Below are positions 1 to 10,156 of a stretch of DNA of 57,351 bases, in pieces. The DNA comes from Cumulibacter soli. GTDB taxonomy: Bacteria; Actinomycetota; Actinomycetes; Mycobacteriales; Antricoccaceae. The translations under genes were made by a program, and so were the position numbers. Below the pieces are notes generated by a model that was given only the letters and a program-made list of their open reading frames with translations, had not been told where the DNA came from and did no database searches. The stretch is from positions 1 to 57,351 of the forward strand of contig NZ_SMSG01000011.1 of NCBI RefSeq assembly GCF_004382795.1, given 5' to 3'. Positions within the stretch are counted from its first letter, which is position 1. The number at the start of each line of letters is the position of its first letter.

Positions 1-77
1 CTACAATCACCACAGGCACCACACCGCAATCGGAGCCCCACCAATGAGCAGACTCAACAACCTGCCTGGACATCACA
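1..77 (+). mobile_element. Right end of an IS481-family insertion sequence
   Basis: The first 77 bases are the 3' part of an IS481-family element. They encode the transposase C terminus and finish in a terminal inverted repeat at 55-77, ending TGGACATCACA. This repeat matches the reverse complement of the element start at 57240-57262 at 20 of 23 positions. The host sequence begins at 78 with GCTAGT, which fits the NCTAGN target known for IS481. The rest of the element lies outside the window. Confidence 0.85.
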
Positions 78-82
78 GCTAG
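2..82 (+). CDS. IS481-family transposase, C-terminal fragment
   Basis: Partial gene entering from the left edge; 26 codons remain. The visible residues include YNHHRHHTAIGAPP and MSRLNNLPGHHS, the typical tail of IS481-family DDE transposases (a Tyr-Asn-x-x-Arg-x-His segment followed by a short Pro-Gly-His-His end). The last IS base is 77, but the TAG stop lies at 80-82, inside the CTAG target. The host target therefore completes the transposase reading frame. On the other strand the same CTAG supplies the stop of the peptide-binding lipoprotein. The family call is firm; the catalytic part cannot be judged because it is outside the window. Confidence 0.85.
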   Translation, partial: YNHHRHHTAIGAPPMSRLNNLPGHHS

Positions 83-1650
83 TCGCTGATCGCCATGTAG
101 CGCAGGTTCGGGCGCCCGCTAGGCATTTGCATCACGCCCGACACGTTGTCCTGGAATCCGGCCGCCAGGTACGACATGCACACCGGAATCATGTGCGGCG
201 GGTTCTCGACCCACGCGTCCATGAACTTCTCGTACGCCGGCGTCCGCTCCGCGGGATCCATCGACGCGGCGCCTTCGGTGGCGTACTCCATCAGTTCGGG
301 GTACTCGGCACCGCCCGGGTTGAACAGCGCGGTCGGAGCCAGGTAGCGGCTCATGATCGCGTCCGGGTCGTTGATGCCGGTGTAGACCGAGGTGAACGTC
401 GGCGTGACCTTGTCGATCGCGAACTCCTGCACCTGGGGTGTCGGAGGCTGCGCGTGGATCTCCATATTGATCCCGACCTCGGCCAGCTGCGCTTGGACCG
501 CCTCGGCGAACTTCGTGTACAGCGTGACGTTCGGCGCGGCCGTGGTGATGTCCAGGTCGGTGACGCCCTTGTCCTCGAGGATTTTCTTCGCTTCTTCGGG
601 GTCGTACGGGAAGATGTCGAGTCCGTCGCCGATCTTCTCGCTGTATCCGGGGCTGGCCGGCGGGAACGGCTGAATCTGCGGGATGCAGTACCCGTCGTAC
701 AGGCCCTCGGAGATCGCCTCCCGGTCGATCGCCATGTTTAGCGCCTTGCGGACTTCGGGGTCACCGAACGGCTCTTCGGCGGTGTTGACCATGAAGTACA
801 CGTAGATCGGGCTCGGCGCAGTGGTGACCTGCAGGTCCGCGTTGGAGACGGTATCGAGTTGGTCGGCGTTGATCTGGGCACCATTGAGTTCGCCGGACTG
901 CAAGGCATTGAAGCGAGTCTGGTCGTCAGGCATGTAGTGGTACGTGCGGGTGGCGACGTTCTGCGCTTCCGGGTCCCAGTAATCGGGGGTCAGCTCATAA
1001 TCGACCTTGCTGCCGGGATCAATCGCGGTCGTCACGTACGGGCCGATTCCTACCGGTTCGGTGTCGATCGTGCCGTCGGCGACAGCCTTGGGGGAGACCA
1101 TCATGCCCGCGCGCCCGGCGAGCCCGGACACGAGCGAGCCAAGTCCGCCGGAAAGGTGCAGATCGAGGGTGTATTCGCCGGTGACCTCGACGGACTCGAT
1201 CTGGTAGACCTCGCCGCTGATCCGGCTGTCTTCGGCCTTGTACCGCTCCAGGTTGAACTTGACGGCTTCGGCGTCGAACGGCTCTCCGTCCGAGAACTTC
1301 GCGCCCTCGATCAGTTTGAGCGACAGAGTTTTGTTGTCGTCCGAAGGTGTGAACTCCTCGGCGAGCATCGGGACCGGGATCCCGTCCTCCCCTTCGGCCA
1401 GCAGTCGGTCGTACACCGGTTCCATGAAGTTGATGTCACCGCCGGTGACGCTCTTGGCGGGGTCCCAACTGGACGCGAACGCCGTGTAGGCCCATTCGAA
1501 GTGGGCGTCCGGGTTGAAGTCGTCGGCGAGCGGAATCGAGTTGGGGTACTCCTCCAGGTCCTCCGATTTCTCTGCCGGGGCGTCGCCGCACCCGGCGAGC
1601 AGTAGACCGACCGCCATGATCCCGGCGGCGAACGTGAGCGACCTTCGCAT
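79..1650 (-). CDS. ABC transporter substrate-binding lipoprotein, family 5 (peptide/nickel type)
   Basis: A 523-residue extracytoplasmic solute-binding protein of the DppA/OppA/NikA family (SBP_bac_5), which captures peptides or similar solutes for an ABC importer. The N terminus is a lipoprotein signal (MRRSLTFAAG..., lipobox LLAG-Cys21). The body carries the usual family-5 blocks, for example YELTPDYWDPEAQ, DDQTRFNALQSGEL, and EVRKALNMAIDREAI. The ATG at 1650 is preferred because AAGGAGGA lies 5 bases upstream; a TTG 15 bases earlier is inside that Shine-Dalgarno. No permease or ATPase genes are in the window. They would normally lie downstream, where the IS481-family copy now begins immediately after the stop codon. 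Substrate cannot be told from sequence. Confidence 0.88.
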   Translation of the reverse strand: MRRSLTFAAGIMAVGLLLAGCGDAPAEKSEDLEEYPNSIPLADDFNPDAHFEWAYTAFASSWDPAKSVTGGDINFMEPVYDRLLAEGEDGIPVPMLAEEFTPSDDNKTLSLKLIEGAKFSDGEPFDAEAVKFNLERYKAEDSRISGEVYQIESVEVTGEYTLDLHLSGGLGSLVSGLAGRAGMMVSPKAVADGTIDTEPVGIGPYVTTAIDPGSKVDYELTPDYWDPEAQNVATRTYHYMPDDQTRFNALQSGELNGAQINADQLDTVSNADLQVTTAPSPIYVYFMVNTAEEPFGDPEVRKALNMAIDREAISEGLYDGYCIPQIQPFPPASPGYSEKIGDGLDIFPYDPEEAKKILEDKGVTDLDITTAAPNVTLYTKFAEAVQAQLAEVGINMEIHAQPPTPQVQEFAIDKVTPTFTSVYTGINDPDAIMSRYLAPTALFNPGGAEYPELMEYATEGAASMDPAERTPAYEKFMDAWVENPPHMIPVCMSYLAAGFQDNVSGVMQMPSGRPNLRYMAISD

Positions 1651-1848
1651 GAGTCCTCCTTGCAAAAATGGACCCGCTCAATGGGGTATCCGGATGGGGG
1701 CGCCGCGGCGAATGTGGCGCGGGCCACCTCGCAGTATTGCCGTGCGTGCTCGCCGGGGGAAATGTATGGATTACTTGTTACATTATTGTGACCGCGACCA
1801 CGTTTCCAGTCGCTGTGCGGTCGACCCGTAATTGGGGCTCGCCCGGCT

Positions 1849-1875
1849 TTAGCACTCTCGACGGTTGAGTGCTAA
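1849..1875 (+). promoter_or_regulatory. CIRCE operator (HrcA binding site)
   Basis: A perfect inverted repeat TTAGCACTC-N9-GAGTGCTAA, identical to the CIRCE consensus in both arms and in the 9-base spacing. HrcA binds CIRCE and represses chaperone genes until heat or unfolded protein inactivates it. The site lies 155 bases before the groEL start. The wider gap 1651-2030 also separates groEL from the divergent binding-protein gene; I could not place -35/-10 boxes with confidence. Confidence 0.95.
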
Positions 1876-2015
1876 CGTTGCGGTTGTCGGCCTCCAGGTG
1901 AGGCAGTACGACGTACGCCGCGTCCCGTGAGCGGATCTCACAGTTCGGGTGTGCGTGTCGGCTGTCGTCCGTCGCGGGCACCTATGGGGCGTGGCATAAA
2001 TACTTCCCGTAATAA

Positions 2016-3656
<1,641 letters not shown>

Positions 3657-3674
3657 GTCCGCTCAGCAGTTACC

Positions 3675-3706
3675 AGTGGGCCCCGACCGCAAGGTCGGGG
3701 CCCACT
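3675..3706 (+). terminator. Intrinsic terminator of groEL
   Basis: A perfect 14-bp GC-rich stem (3675-3688 with 3693-3706) closed by a GCAA tetraloop, 19 bases after the groEL stop. The U-tract is poor (GUCGUUCC), as is common in high-GC actinobacteria. The rest of the gap to 3850 shows nothing recognisable. Confidence 0.85.
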
Positions 3707-3850
3707 GTCGTTCCGGGCGCTGGCCACTCGATCCGGCCTCGGCCCACTCGTGCCGGCGCTGGGTGCCACCTGATGCGCCCCGACAGGGGGGGCGATCTCG
3801 GGCCGGTAGCCATCTCCTCCGGCGTAGGCGGGCACCGATAATGTGAACGT

Positions 3851-4756
3851 ATGGCGTTCACGGCGGCACTCGATATCGGCGGTACCAGCCTGGTGGCGGG
3901 GCTCGTCCGGCGCGATTTCGTCGTACAGCGCCGTCTCGAGCGACCGGCGCCTGCGGCTGCCGACGAGGTGATTTCGGCGTCCATCGCGCTGCTGGGCGAG
4001 GTGATCGGGGACGACAGCATTGACGCGATCGGTATCGGGTCGCCCGGCACTATCCATCCGATCGACGGTCTGGTTGTCGCCAGCGATAGCAAGCCTGAGT
4101 ACGAAGGCGCCGCCATCGGCCCGCGGATCGGCGATCACTTCAATGTGCCGTACGCCGTGACCAACGATGTGAACGCCGCGGGTGTTGGGGAATTGGCTCA
4201 TGGCGCCGCACAGGGCTTCTCGCGTGTTCTCGTGGTGAGCATCGGCACCGGAATCGGTGGTGCACTGCTGATCAACGGCCGGATCGAGGAAGGCTTGCAC
4301 GGTACCGCGGGTGAGATCGGCCATCTCTTGGTCGGCGCTCACGGTGTGCACCCGTGCGGCTGTGGACGCAGCGACCATCTCGAGGCAGTGGCCAGCGGAC
4401 CCGCCATTGAGGCGCGGTACGCCGCCGAGACCGGCGAGCAAGCGCTCTCGCTAGCGGCGCTGGCTGCGCGAGCCGAGGATGACGATCTGATTGCCGCGCG
4501 CGTGATCGACGATGCCGCGACCTGGCTTGGCCGCGCAGTGGCCGGCGTGGGTAACGCCCTCGACATTGATCTATTGCTGCTCACTGGCGGAGTGAGCGGG
4601 ATCGGCCCGCGATACACCGACCGGGTGGCCCAGGCATTTCATGGCGAGGTGATGAAGCCGCTACGTGAGGTGCCGGTGCTGCTCGGCGCCCTGCGCGGCG
4701 ATGCACCACTGATCGGCGCGGCGACGTATGTGCGCGCCCGTCTGGGGATCGACTGA
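3851..4756 (+). CDS. ROK-family protein, probable sugar kinase
   Basis: A 301-residue ROK (repressor, ORF, kinase) protein without an N-terminal DNA-binding domain, so more likely a glucokinase-like kinase than a regulator. The phosphate loop ALDIGGTSLVAGL is at the N terminus. NDVNAAGVGE holds the catalytic Asp, and GTGIGGALLINGRI is followed by EIGHLLVG. The zinc motif normally reads CxCGxxGCxE; here it is CGCGRSDHLE, so the third Cys is replaced by His. Zinc may still bind through Cys-Cys-His, or the site may be weakened. No sugar transport genes lie nearby, so the substrate is unknown. Confidence 0.85.
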   Translation: MAFTAALDIGGTSLVAGLVRRDFVVQRRLERPAPAAADEVISASIALLGEVIGDDSIDAIGIGSPGTIHPIDGLVVASDSKPEYEGAAIGPRIGDHFNVPYAVTNDVNAAGVGELAHGAAQGFSRVLVVSIGTGIGGALLINGRIEEGLHGTAGEIGHLLVGAHGVHPCGCGRSDHLEAVASGPAIEARYAAETGEQALSLAALAARAEDDDLIAARVIDDAATWLGRAVAGVGNALDIDLLLLTGGVSGIGPRYTDRVAQAFHGEVMKPLREVPVLLGALRGDAPLIGAATYVRARLGID

Positions 4757-4801
4757 GCGCTGGCACGTCGACTGAGCGCAGTACAGACATAAGGTCTCGA
4801 C

Positions 4802-5329
4802 ATGCGACTCTTCACGGCTATCACGCCACCGGCCGACATCATTGACGGGTTGGATGAGCGCCTGGACGTGCTGCGCGAGATCCGCACTGACCTGCGCTGG
4901 GTGCGCGCCGACAATCTGCATGTCACCGTGCGGTTTCTAGGCGAATGCGGTGAACGTGAAGCCGACCGCCAGATCGAGCATTGGCGTGATCGGTGCGCGC
5001 GGCTCGATCCCTTTGAGGTGCGCCTTCGCGGCGCCGGCTGCTTCCCGCACGTCTGGATGGCGAAAGTGCTGTACGCCGCCGTGGAGTGCGATGCGCGGTC
5101 CTGGACACGCTTGGCCCCGCTGCAGAGCACGCCTCATCTCACCGTCGCGCGCTCGCGTCAGCAGGTGGATCTGACGGGGGTCGTCGATGAACTTGCCGAG
5201 CTGACCAGCGCGCCGTGGTGTGTCGATCAGGTGTCGATGTTCCGCTCTTTCCTCGAACCTGGACGCGCTCCTCGGTATGTTCCGATAGAGACCTTCAGAT
5301 TGGGAGGCTGCGATGGCGGCGCGGCATGA
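4802..5329 (+). CDS. thpR: RNA 2',3'-cyclic phosphodiesterase
   Basis: A 175-residue member of the 2H phosphoesterase superfamily (LigT/ThpR), which opens 2',3'-cyclic phosphates on RNA ends. Both catalytic HxT motifs are present: His40-Val-Thr42 in LHVTVRFLGE and His112-Leu-Thr114 in TPHLTVARS, each in the usual half of the fold. The length is normal. The gene starts 45 bases after the ROK gene and its 3' end overlaps the next gene by 17 bases, so all three may be cotranscribed. No RNA ligase partner is visible. Confidence 0.88.
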   Translation: MRLFTAITPPADIIDGLDERLDVLREIRTDLRWVRADNLHVTVRFLGECGEREADRQIEHWRDRCARLDPFEVRLRGAGCFPHVWMAKVLYAAVECDARSWTRLAPLQSTPHLTVARSRQQVDLTGVVDELAELTSAPWCVDQVSMFRSFLEPGRAPRYVPIETFRLGGCDGGAA

Positions 5330-6050
5330 TCACGGGGCCTACGGTCCGAAGTACGACACACCCGGTCAGCAGGGGGCAATTCCGACGAGCCCGCCAACCG
5401 CTCCGGGAGCGCCGACGGCGCCCGGGCGCCGAGGTAGCACCGAGCAAGCTGGATTGGTCGCCGGCGGGTCCGCGAGTGCGCCGCCGCACACGGGTGCCGA
5501 GAATCCGATGGCCTCGGCTCCGCATGTCGCCGCCGTTGGCGCGCGTCCGGTGCGTCGCGCGCCGTCGATCGCCGTCGGGCTGACCTTATTCGCCGTCTTA
5601 CTGGGGGCGCTCGCGCTTATCTGGCCGACGAAGCGCGTGCGGCAGAGCATCGGGCCCGATTCCGATATGGAGGTGGTGTTCAGCTTCTGGATACATGGCG
5701 CGGCGTCCACGGAAACTCCGGATGGGACGCAGTCCGCATTGCTGCCGGTCGGTTTGATCCTGTTCATCCTGGTACTGGTGTGCGCGACGGGCGGTGCGAT
5801 CGTGGCGTGGATCGGACGCAGCCTGCGCTGTGACGCGTTCGGAATGCTCTGCGCGGGAGCTCTCGGCGCAGTGTTCGCTGTGCCCAGCCTGATGGCGTTC
5901 GGGGACGCGACGTTCTCGGAGGATTCGGCAACGCAGGAATATGCCGCGGGTGTGTGGTTGGGGATTGCCTCCGGGGTCATCGCGTTGGCGGCCGCCGCGT
6001 TGTTCTTCATCCGTCTCGGAAGAGATGTTGAGGCTCGCATTCACAACTGA
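5313..6050 (+). CDS. Four-helix membrane protein with Pro/Ala-rich N terminus, unknown function
   Basis: A 245-residue protein I do not recognise. Residues 1-80 are rich in Pro, Gly, Ala and Thr and probably disordered. Four hydrophobic segments follow at about 86-104, 143-166, 174-196 and 212-234. The 40-residue stretch between the first two carries acidic and aromatic residues and would be an external loop if the N terminus is inside. The frame is distinct from thpR and overlaps its last 17 bases. A long bidirectional terminator follows. Confidence 0.75.
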   Translation: MAARHDHGAYGPKYDTPGQQGAIPTSPPTAPGAPTAPGRRGSTEQAGLVAGGSASAPPHTGAENPMASAPHVAAVGARPVRRAPSIAVGLTLFAVLLGALALIWPTKRVRQSIGPDSDMEVVFSFWIHGAASTETPDGTQSALLPVGLILFILVLVCATGGAIVAWIGRSLRCDAFGMLCAGALGAVFAVPSLMAFGDATFSEDSATQEYAAGVWLGIASGVIALAAAALFFIRLGRDVEARIHN

Positions 6051-6105
6051 GCATCGGCGGCGGGCTCGCCAACGCGCAATCGAGCAGGCTTACTCGGAAG
6101 TTCAG

Positions 6106-6152
6106 ACACCAAACGGGCAGTCAGGCCGGCGGCCTGACTGCCCGTTTGGTGT
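6106..6152. terminator. Bidirectional intrinsic terminator
   Basis: A perfect 22-bp inverted repeat (6106-6127 with 6131-6152) with a 3-base loop, between the convergent membrane-protein gene and the Liv binding-protein gene. The stem begins ACACCAAAC, so each strand reads GUUUGGUGU at the exit side, and UGUUUGUG follows on the + strand. It should stop transcription from both sides. Confidence 0.9.
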
Positions 6153-6166
6153 TGTTTGTGCGTTAG

Positions 6167-7435
6167 CTACTTCTGGTGCGGAGCGACGTACGCCTGGGCG
6201 TCCTCAGAGGAGAACAGGTCCGCAGCCACCGACAAGCCGTCGGGTGCCTCGGGGTCAGCGGCCAGGATGTAGGTCTCGCGGCTGGACGGTGCACCAGGAA
6301 CGGTGAAGTCCAGTGCGCCACCAAGGCCCTGGGAGTCGACCTGGTCGACCTTGTCCTTGGCGGCCAGTAGACCGTCGCGGGTCAGGTCGCCGTCCTCGCA
6401 CGCCTGCTCCAACACGGCCTGCCACGCGAGCGAGGTGACGTACTGCTGCATCACGCCGATGTTCGGGTCCTCGTCGGTCATCTCGGCGTACTTCTCGGCA
6501 ACGTGCTCCGCCAGCGGATTGTCGGCGCCGAACGGTGCGACCGAGGAGATCAGATGGTAGTGCTTCAGGCCTTCGGTCACCGTCTCATCGTCGAACATGG
6601 TCGGCGAGAAGGTCGGGTTGCTACCGATGATCGGCACGTTGAGATTCTGTGCCACGTTCTGTACGGCGGTCGAGGACACCGCGGCCGGGGGCGTGGTGAT
6701 CGCGATCGCGGTCACGCCCTGGGACTTCATCTTCGTGACGGTCGCGGTCATGTCGGTGTCAGTGCCACCGATCGGTGCCTCGACGATGTCCAGGCCGTGC
6801 TCCTTGGCGAAGTACTTCGAGCCCATCAGGCCGTTCTGCCCGTACTCGGAATCGGTATAGATGTGGCCGATCTTGTCGCCTTCGGCGATCTTGCCCTCGT
6901 CCATCAGCCAGGTGAGTCCGTTGATCATTTCGACGTCGTAGGTCTGGCCAACCATCATGACCTCGGGGGCATCCAGGTTCACCGACGCCCACGATCCGGG
7001 GGAAACGATCATCTTGTCCTGGATGACTCGAGTCTTGAGCGCGGCGAGGATCGGCGAGCCAACCATCTGGATGATGCCGACTGCGTCCGGCTTGATCTCT
7101 TCATACAGCGGCACGGCATTGTCGACCTCGTAGCCGGTGTCCTTCTCCAGGATCTCGATCTGGCGTCCGCAGATTCCGCCCTCGTCATTGACGTCATCAG
7201 CCCAAATGTTCTGACCGGCGGTGAACGCCAGAGAGAGCACCTTGAAAACACCGGAATGATCGGCCAGCGAGCCGAGCGTGATGGTGTCGTCGGTGACGCC
7301 GATGTCGGCCTTGACGTCGCCGCTGCCGCCGTTACCACCGCCGCCGTTGTCGTCGCTGGCTTTGGTCGAGCAACCGGTGATGGTCAGCGCGAGCGCCGTG
7401 ATGCCTGCTGCCGCGACAGTGATCTTCTTCTGCAT
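6167..7435 (-). CDS. Branched-chain amino-acid-type ABC substrate-binding lipoprotein
   Basis: A 422-residue periplasmic-binding protein of the LivJ/LivK type (Peripla_BP_6), tethered as a lipoprotein (MQKKITVAAAG..., lipobox TITG-Cys22) with a Gly/Asn linker after the Cys. Typical blocks are ITLGSLADHSG, NDEGGICGRQIEIL, and YTDSEYGQNG. It lies downstream of the livFGHM genes on the same strand but is separated from livM by about 540 bases holding a terminator. It may therefore have its own promoter and be expressed more strongly than the membrane parts. The true ligand could be another amino acid, amide or aromatic acid; the family is broad. Confidence 0.9.
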   Translation of the reverse strand: MQKKITVAAAGITALALTITGCSTKASDDNGGGGNGGSGDVKADIGVTDDTITLGSLADHSGVFKVLSLAFTAGQNIWADDVNDEGGICGRQIEILEKDTGYEVDNAVPLYEEIKPDAVGIIQMVGSPILAALKTRVIQDKMIVSPGSWASVNLDAPEVMMVGQTYDVEMINGLTWLMDEGKIAEGDKIGHIYTDSEYGQNGLMGSKYFAKEHGLDIVEAPIGGTDTDMTATVTKMKSQGVTAIAITTPPAAVSSTAVQNVAQNLNVPIIGSNPTFSPTMFDDETVTEGLKHYHLISSVAPFGADNPLAEHVAEKYAEMTDEDPNIGVMQQYVTSLAWQAVLEQACEDGDLTRDGLLAAKDKVDQVDSQGLGGALDFTVPGAPSSRETYILAADPEAPDGLSVAADLFSSEDAQAYVAPHQK

Positions 7436-7705
7436 TGCTTCCCTGTTCTTTCTGGCCCAACTGGGTCATGTTCTCTTGGCGTGGAAAGGGATTCTCGCCG
7501 ACTCTGATCTGCTGGCTGAAACTCCGCCAGCCTCGTTGACATCGGCGGCGCCGCCACCACCACCGGAGTCGTCCGGTGCTTTCGTGTCGCATCCAGCGAA
7601 CGCGGCGCGAGCGAGACGACTCTGATCGTGCGACCTCTCACGCCACTCCTCTCCACGATGCTGGGCAACTGGAGAGTAACGAGATGGGCGTCACACGGAT
7701 ATCCA

Positions 7706-7734
7706 AATTGAACAATGGTTTACGTTCGTGTCAA
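7706..7734 (-). promoter_or_regulatory. Possible promoter for the Liv binding protein
   Basis: On the minus strand TTGACA (7734-7729) is followed after 17 bases by TCAATT (7711-7706). The -35 is perfect and the -10 is weak. Use of this promoter would leave a leader of about 265 bases before the start at 7435. The rest of 7436-7902 holds no gene that I can support. Confidence 0.35.
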
Positions 7735-7902
7735 AGTCGTAATCTTTCTAGGCCTGTAGGCCGCTGGCGGCCGCGATGCGCACACCTCACCACTATGTGG
7801 GATTGCCCGAGTTGAGGCGTGTGCGCCGGTGGCAGCGTGCGGGTCCGGTGCCGCCTTCGGCCGCAACCGCCGCAATTGACCGCATCGCTCCTCGCGATAC
7901 AG

Positions 7903-7944
7903 AACGGTGGGGCCGCCCAGCACCTGCTGGACGGCCCCACCGTT
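7903..7944 (-). terminator. Terminator of the livFGHM operon
   Basis: A 20-bp inverted repeat with one mismatch and a 2-base loop (7903-7922 with 7925-7944), GC-rich, 30 bases after the livM stop. It would end the leftward permease transcript before the binding-protein gene. Confidence 0.8.
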
Positions 7945-7974
7945 ACGCATATTCAGTTGTGTCAACGCTCGTGC

Positions 7975-9288
7975 TTACGGTTCTCGTCCATCCGGTGGAG
8001 CGTCATTCGACCCGCCATTCGAGTTCGCGGCGTTGCTCGACGTCGCCGCACCGTTTGACGCGTTCGCGTCGTCCTGAGCGGAGCCGGTAGCCGCACGCGA
8101 GGGCTTCTTGGAGAAGAGGCCCAGTAATCGGTCGCCTATACCGGCGAACCCTCGAGGTTCGAACATGATGATCAACACGATCAATGCACCGTAGATGAAC
8201 GTCGCAATGACCGTCGGGGAGAACGCCGTACCGCTGGTCGCGGCTGCGCCGCCACTCTGCATCATGGCATTCAGAATCGGCGGCATGCCGAAGACGATGA
8301 ACGCACCGATGACCGCGCCGAGCAGTGAGCCCATACCGCCGATCACGACCAGCGCGAGGTACGAGATCGACGTCAGTAGTGAGAACTTTCCTTGCTCAGC
8401 GGATTCGTCGGGGGTCAGCAGCTGCAGCTGCCAGACCGACATGACGCCAGCGAGTGCGGCGTACGACGAGGAGATAACGAACGCCATCATGCGGGTGCGC
8501 GGGACGTTCACGCCCATCACCGTGGCCATCGCGTCGTTATCGCGAACCGCGCGCCACGCACGACCGATTCGGCCGTTGATCGCGCCGCGAGCGAGCACGT
8601 AAGCGATACCCATCAGGATCGCGTACAGCCACCACAGCCGTTCGGACCGACCGATCTCGACGTTCATGACGAACAGGTCTGGTACACCCTCGGCCGGGTT
8701 CACGCTGAAGCCGAACAAGTTGAAGTCCGGTACCGCGCGACCAGAGGCGTGCCCAGCCAGCGACGGCAGCTTCTTCGACACGAAGAACATGATGTAGACC
8801 AGCGAGATGGACGCCAGACCGAGGTAAATGCCCTTCACGCGGCTAGAAATCGGCGCGAACAGCGCTCCGACGATGCCGCCGACGAGGATGGCCAGAATTA
8901 GCGCAACAATCGGCGGGAGGCCGAACCCGAAGTGCTGAAGTTCCTCGACGCCGTCGGTGTTCACCATGTAATCGGACTCGGCCGCGAACACCGTGTAGGA
9001 GATCGCGCCGATCAGCATGAACGCGGCGTTGGCCAGCGACAGCAGACCGGCCTGGCCGAGCAACATGGTCAGACCGAAGCCGCCGACTGCGGCCGCCATG
9101 ACCGCCTGGCCGTTCGACAGGTCAGCGGGCAATAGGTATAGCGGCGCCATGAACATGACGATCGCGTAGATCAGCATGCCGATTGGCAGTCGCCAACGCC
9201 GCCAGGTGGATGGTGCTACGAGCTTCTTGACGTCCTCATCGGAGGACAGGTCGCCCAGGTCGGGAGTCGCGGTATTGGTATCAGACAC
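7975..9288 (-). CDS. livM: Branched-chain amino-acid ABC transporter permease LivM
   Basis: A 437-residue inner-membrane permease of the LivM class, the larger of the two transmembrane subunits. After a polar N terminus of about 30 residues comes a run of hydrophobic segments. The family loop GQAGLLSLANAAFMLIGA, which contacts the ATPase side, follows the second or third helix, and the second permease motif is RAVRDNDAMATVMGVNVPRTR. The last 45 residues are a Ser/Asn/Ala-rich tail unusual for LivM. The start is a GTG at 9288, giving an 8-base overlap with the livH stop, consistent with translational coupling. Confidence 0.92.
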   Translation of the reverse strand: MSDTNTATPDLGDLSSDEDVKKLVAPSTWRRWRLPIGMLIYAIVMFMAPLYLLPADLSNGQAVMAAAVGGFGLTMLLGQAGLLSLANAAFMLIGAISYTVFAAESDYMVNTDGVEELQHFGFGLPPIVALILAILVGGIVGALFAPISSRVKGIYLGLASISLVYIMFFVSKKLPSLAGHASGRAVPDFNLFGFSVNPAEGVPDLFVMNVEIGRSERLWWLYAILMGIAYVLARGAINGRIGRAWRAVRDNDAMATVMGVNVPRTRMMAFVISSSYAALAGVMSVWQLQLLTPDESAEQGKFSLLTSISYLALVVIGGMGSLLGAVIGAFIVFGMPPILNAMMQSGGAAATSGTAFSPTVIATFIYGALIVLIIMFEPRGFAGIGDRLLGLFSKKPSRAATGSAQDDANASNGAATSSNAANSNGGSNDAPPDGREP

Positions 9289-10156
9289 GACGCTGCTCCA
9301 CCTTTCCGAAGAGGCCAGAGGGCTTGAAGAACAAAACGAGGACCATCACGACGTACACGGCAACGGTCGCGAACAACTTGTCGACGTAGAACTCGCCGAA
9401 CGAGTTGGTCAGGCCCACGATCACACCGCCGACGATGGAGCCCTCGATCGAGCTCAAACCACCGATGACGACGGCGGGGAATGCGACGAGCAGGATCGAG
9501 TGTGTCGTGGCTGAAAGGCCGGATCCTGCGAAGGACGGCGACGCGACGAAGAGCACCGCGACGCCGGCCAGCATGCCGCCGATAAACCAGGCCGACGCCG
9601 TCACGCGACCCGAGCGGATACCCATCAACGAAGCTGCTTCCTTGTTTTCCGACTGGGCGCGCATCGACGTGCCCCAGTTGGTCTTGCGGAAGATCGTGAT
9701 GAAGACACCGATCAGAATCAACGCGGTGATGATGCTCGCCAGGTAGATGCCCTGGATGCTCACGGCGCCGATCTTGATCGGGGAGATTGATGGGAACAGG
9801 TTCGGATTATCCGACACGCCTAGTCGCCGGATGATCTCGGTGAACAAGATCGTATCCAGACCGATCGTCATAATCGCTAACGAGTCGTGTGCGGCCAGTT
9901 TGGCGTTATTGATGAGAACGCGCTCGATGATCAGCGCCAGTACGCCGGCGCACAGGATGCCGCCGATAGCGGCCGGGAACCAGCCGATGTGCGGTTCGAG
10001 CACGAACACCATGTATCCGCCGACGAGGGCGAGGGAGGCGTGCGCGAAGTTGATGACCTCGGTGGCCTTGTAGATCAACACGAAGCCCAGCGCGAGCAGC
10101 GCGTACACCGCGCCGCGGCCGAGGCCGGTGATGAGGACCTGAAGGAATGTGCTCAT
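9281..10156 (-). CDS. livH: Branched-chain amino-acid ABC transporter permease LivH
   Basis: A 291-residue permease with about eight hydrophobic segments. Family blocks include GLGRGAVYALLALGFVLIYKATEVINFAHASLAL (split here into its Gly-rich start and the INFAH loop) and a later SENKEAASLMGIRSGRV. It pairs with LivM to form the membrane channel. The ATG at 10156 overlaps the livG stop as ATGA. Confidence 0.93.
   Translation of the reverse strand: MSTFLQVLITGLGRGAVYALLALGFVLIYKATEVINFAHASLALVGGYMVFVLEPHIGWFPAAIGGILCAGVLALIIERVLINNAKLAAHDSLAIMTIGLDTILFTEIIRRLGVSDNPNLFPSISPIKIGAVSIQGIYLASIITALILIGVFITIFRKTNWGTSMRAQSENKEAASLMGIRSGRVTASAWFIGGMLAGVAVLFVASPSFAGSGLSATTHSILLVAFPAVVIGGLSSIEGSIVGGVIVGLTNSFGEFYVDKLFATVAVYVVMVLVLFFKPSGLFGKVEQRRV

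Noticed and set aside
6503-7507. A 334-codon frame on the + strand over the Liv binding protein
   Set aside because: Composition is typical of the opposite strand of a real gene (His/Asp/Val/Gly bias) and no domain is seen.
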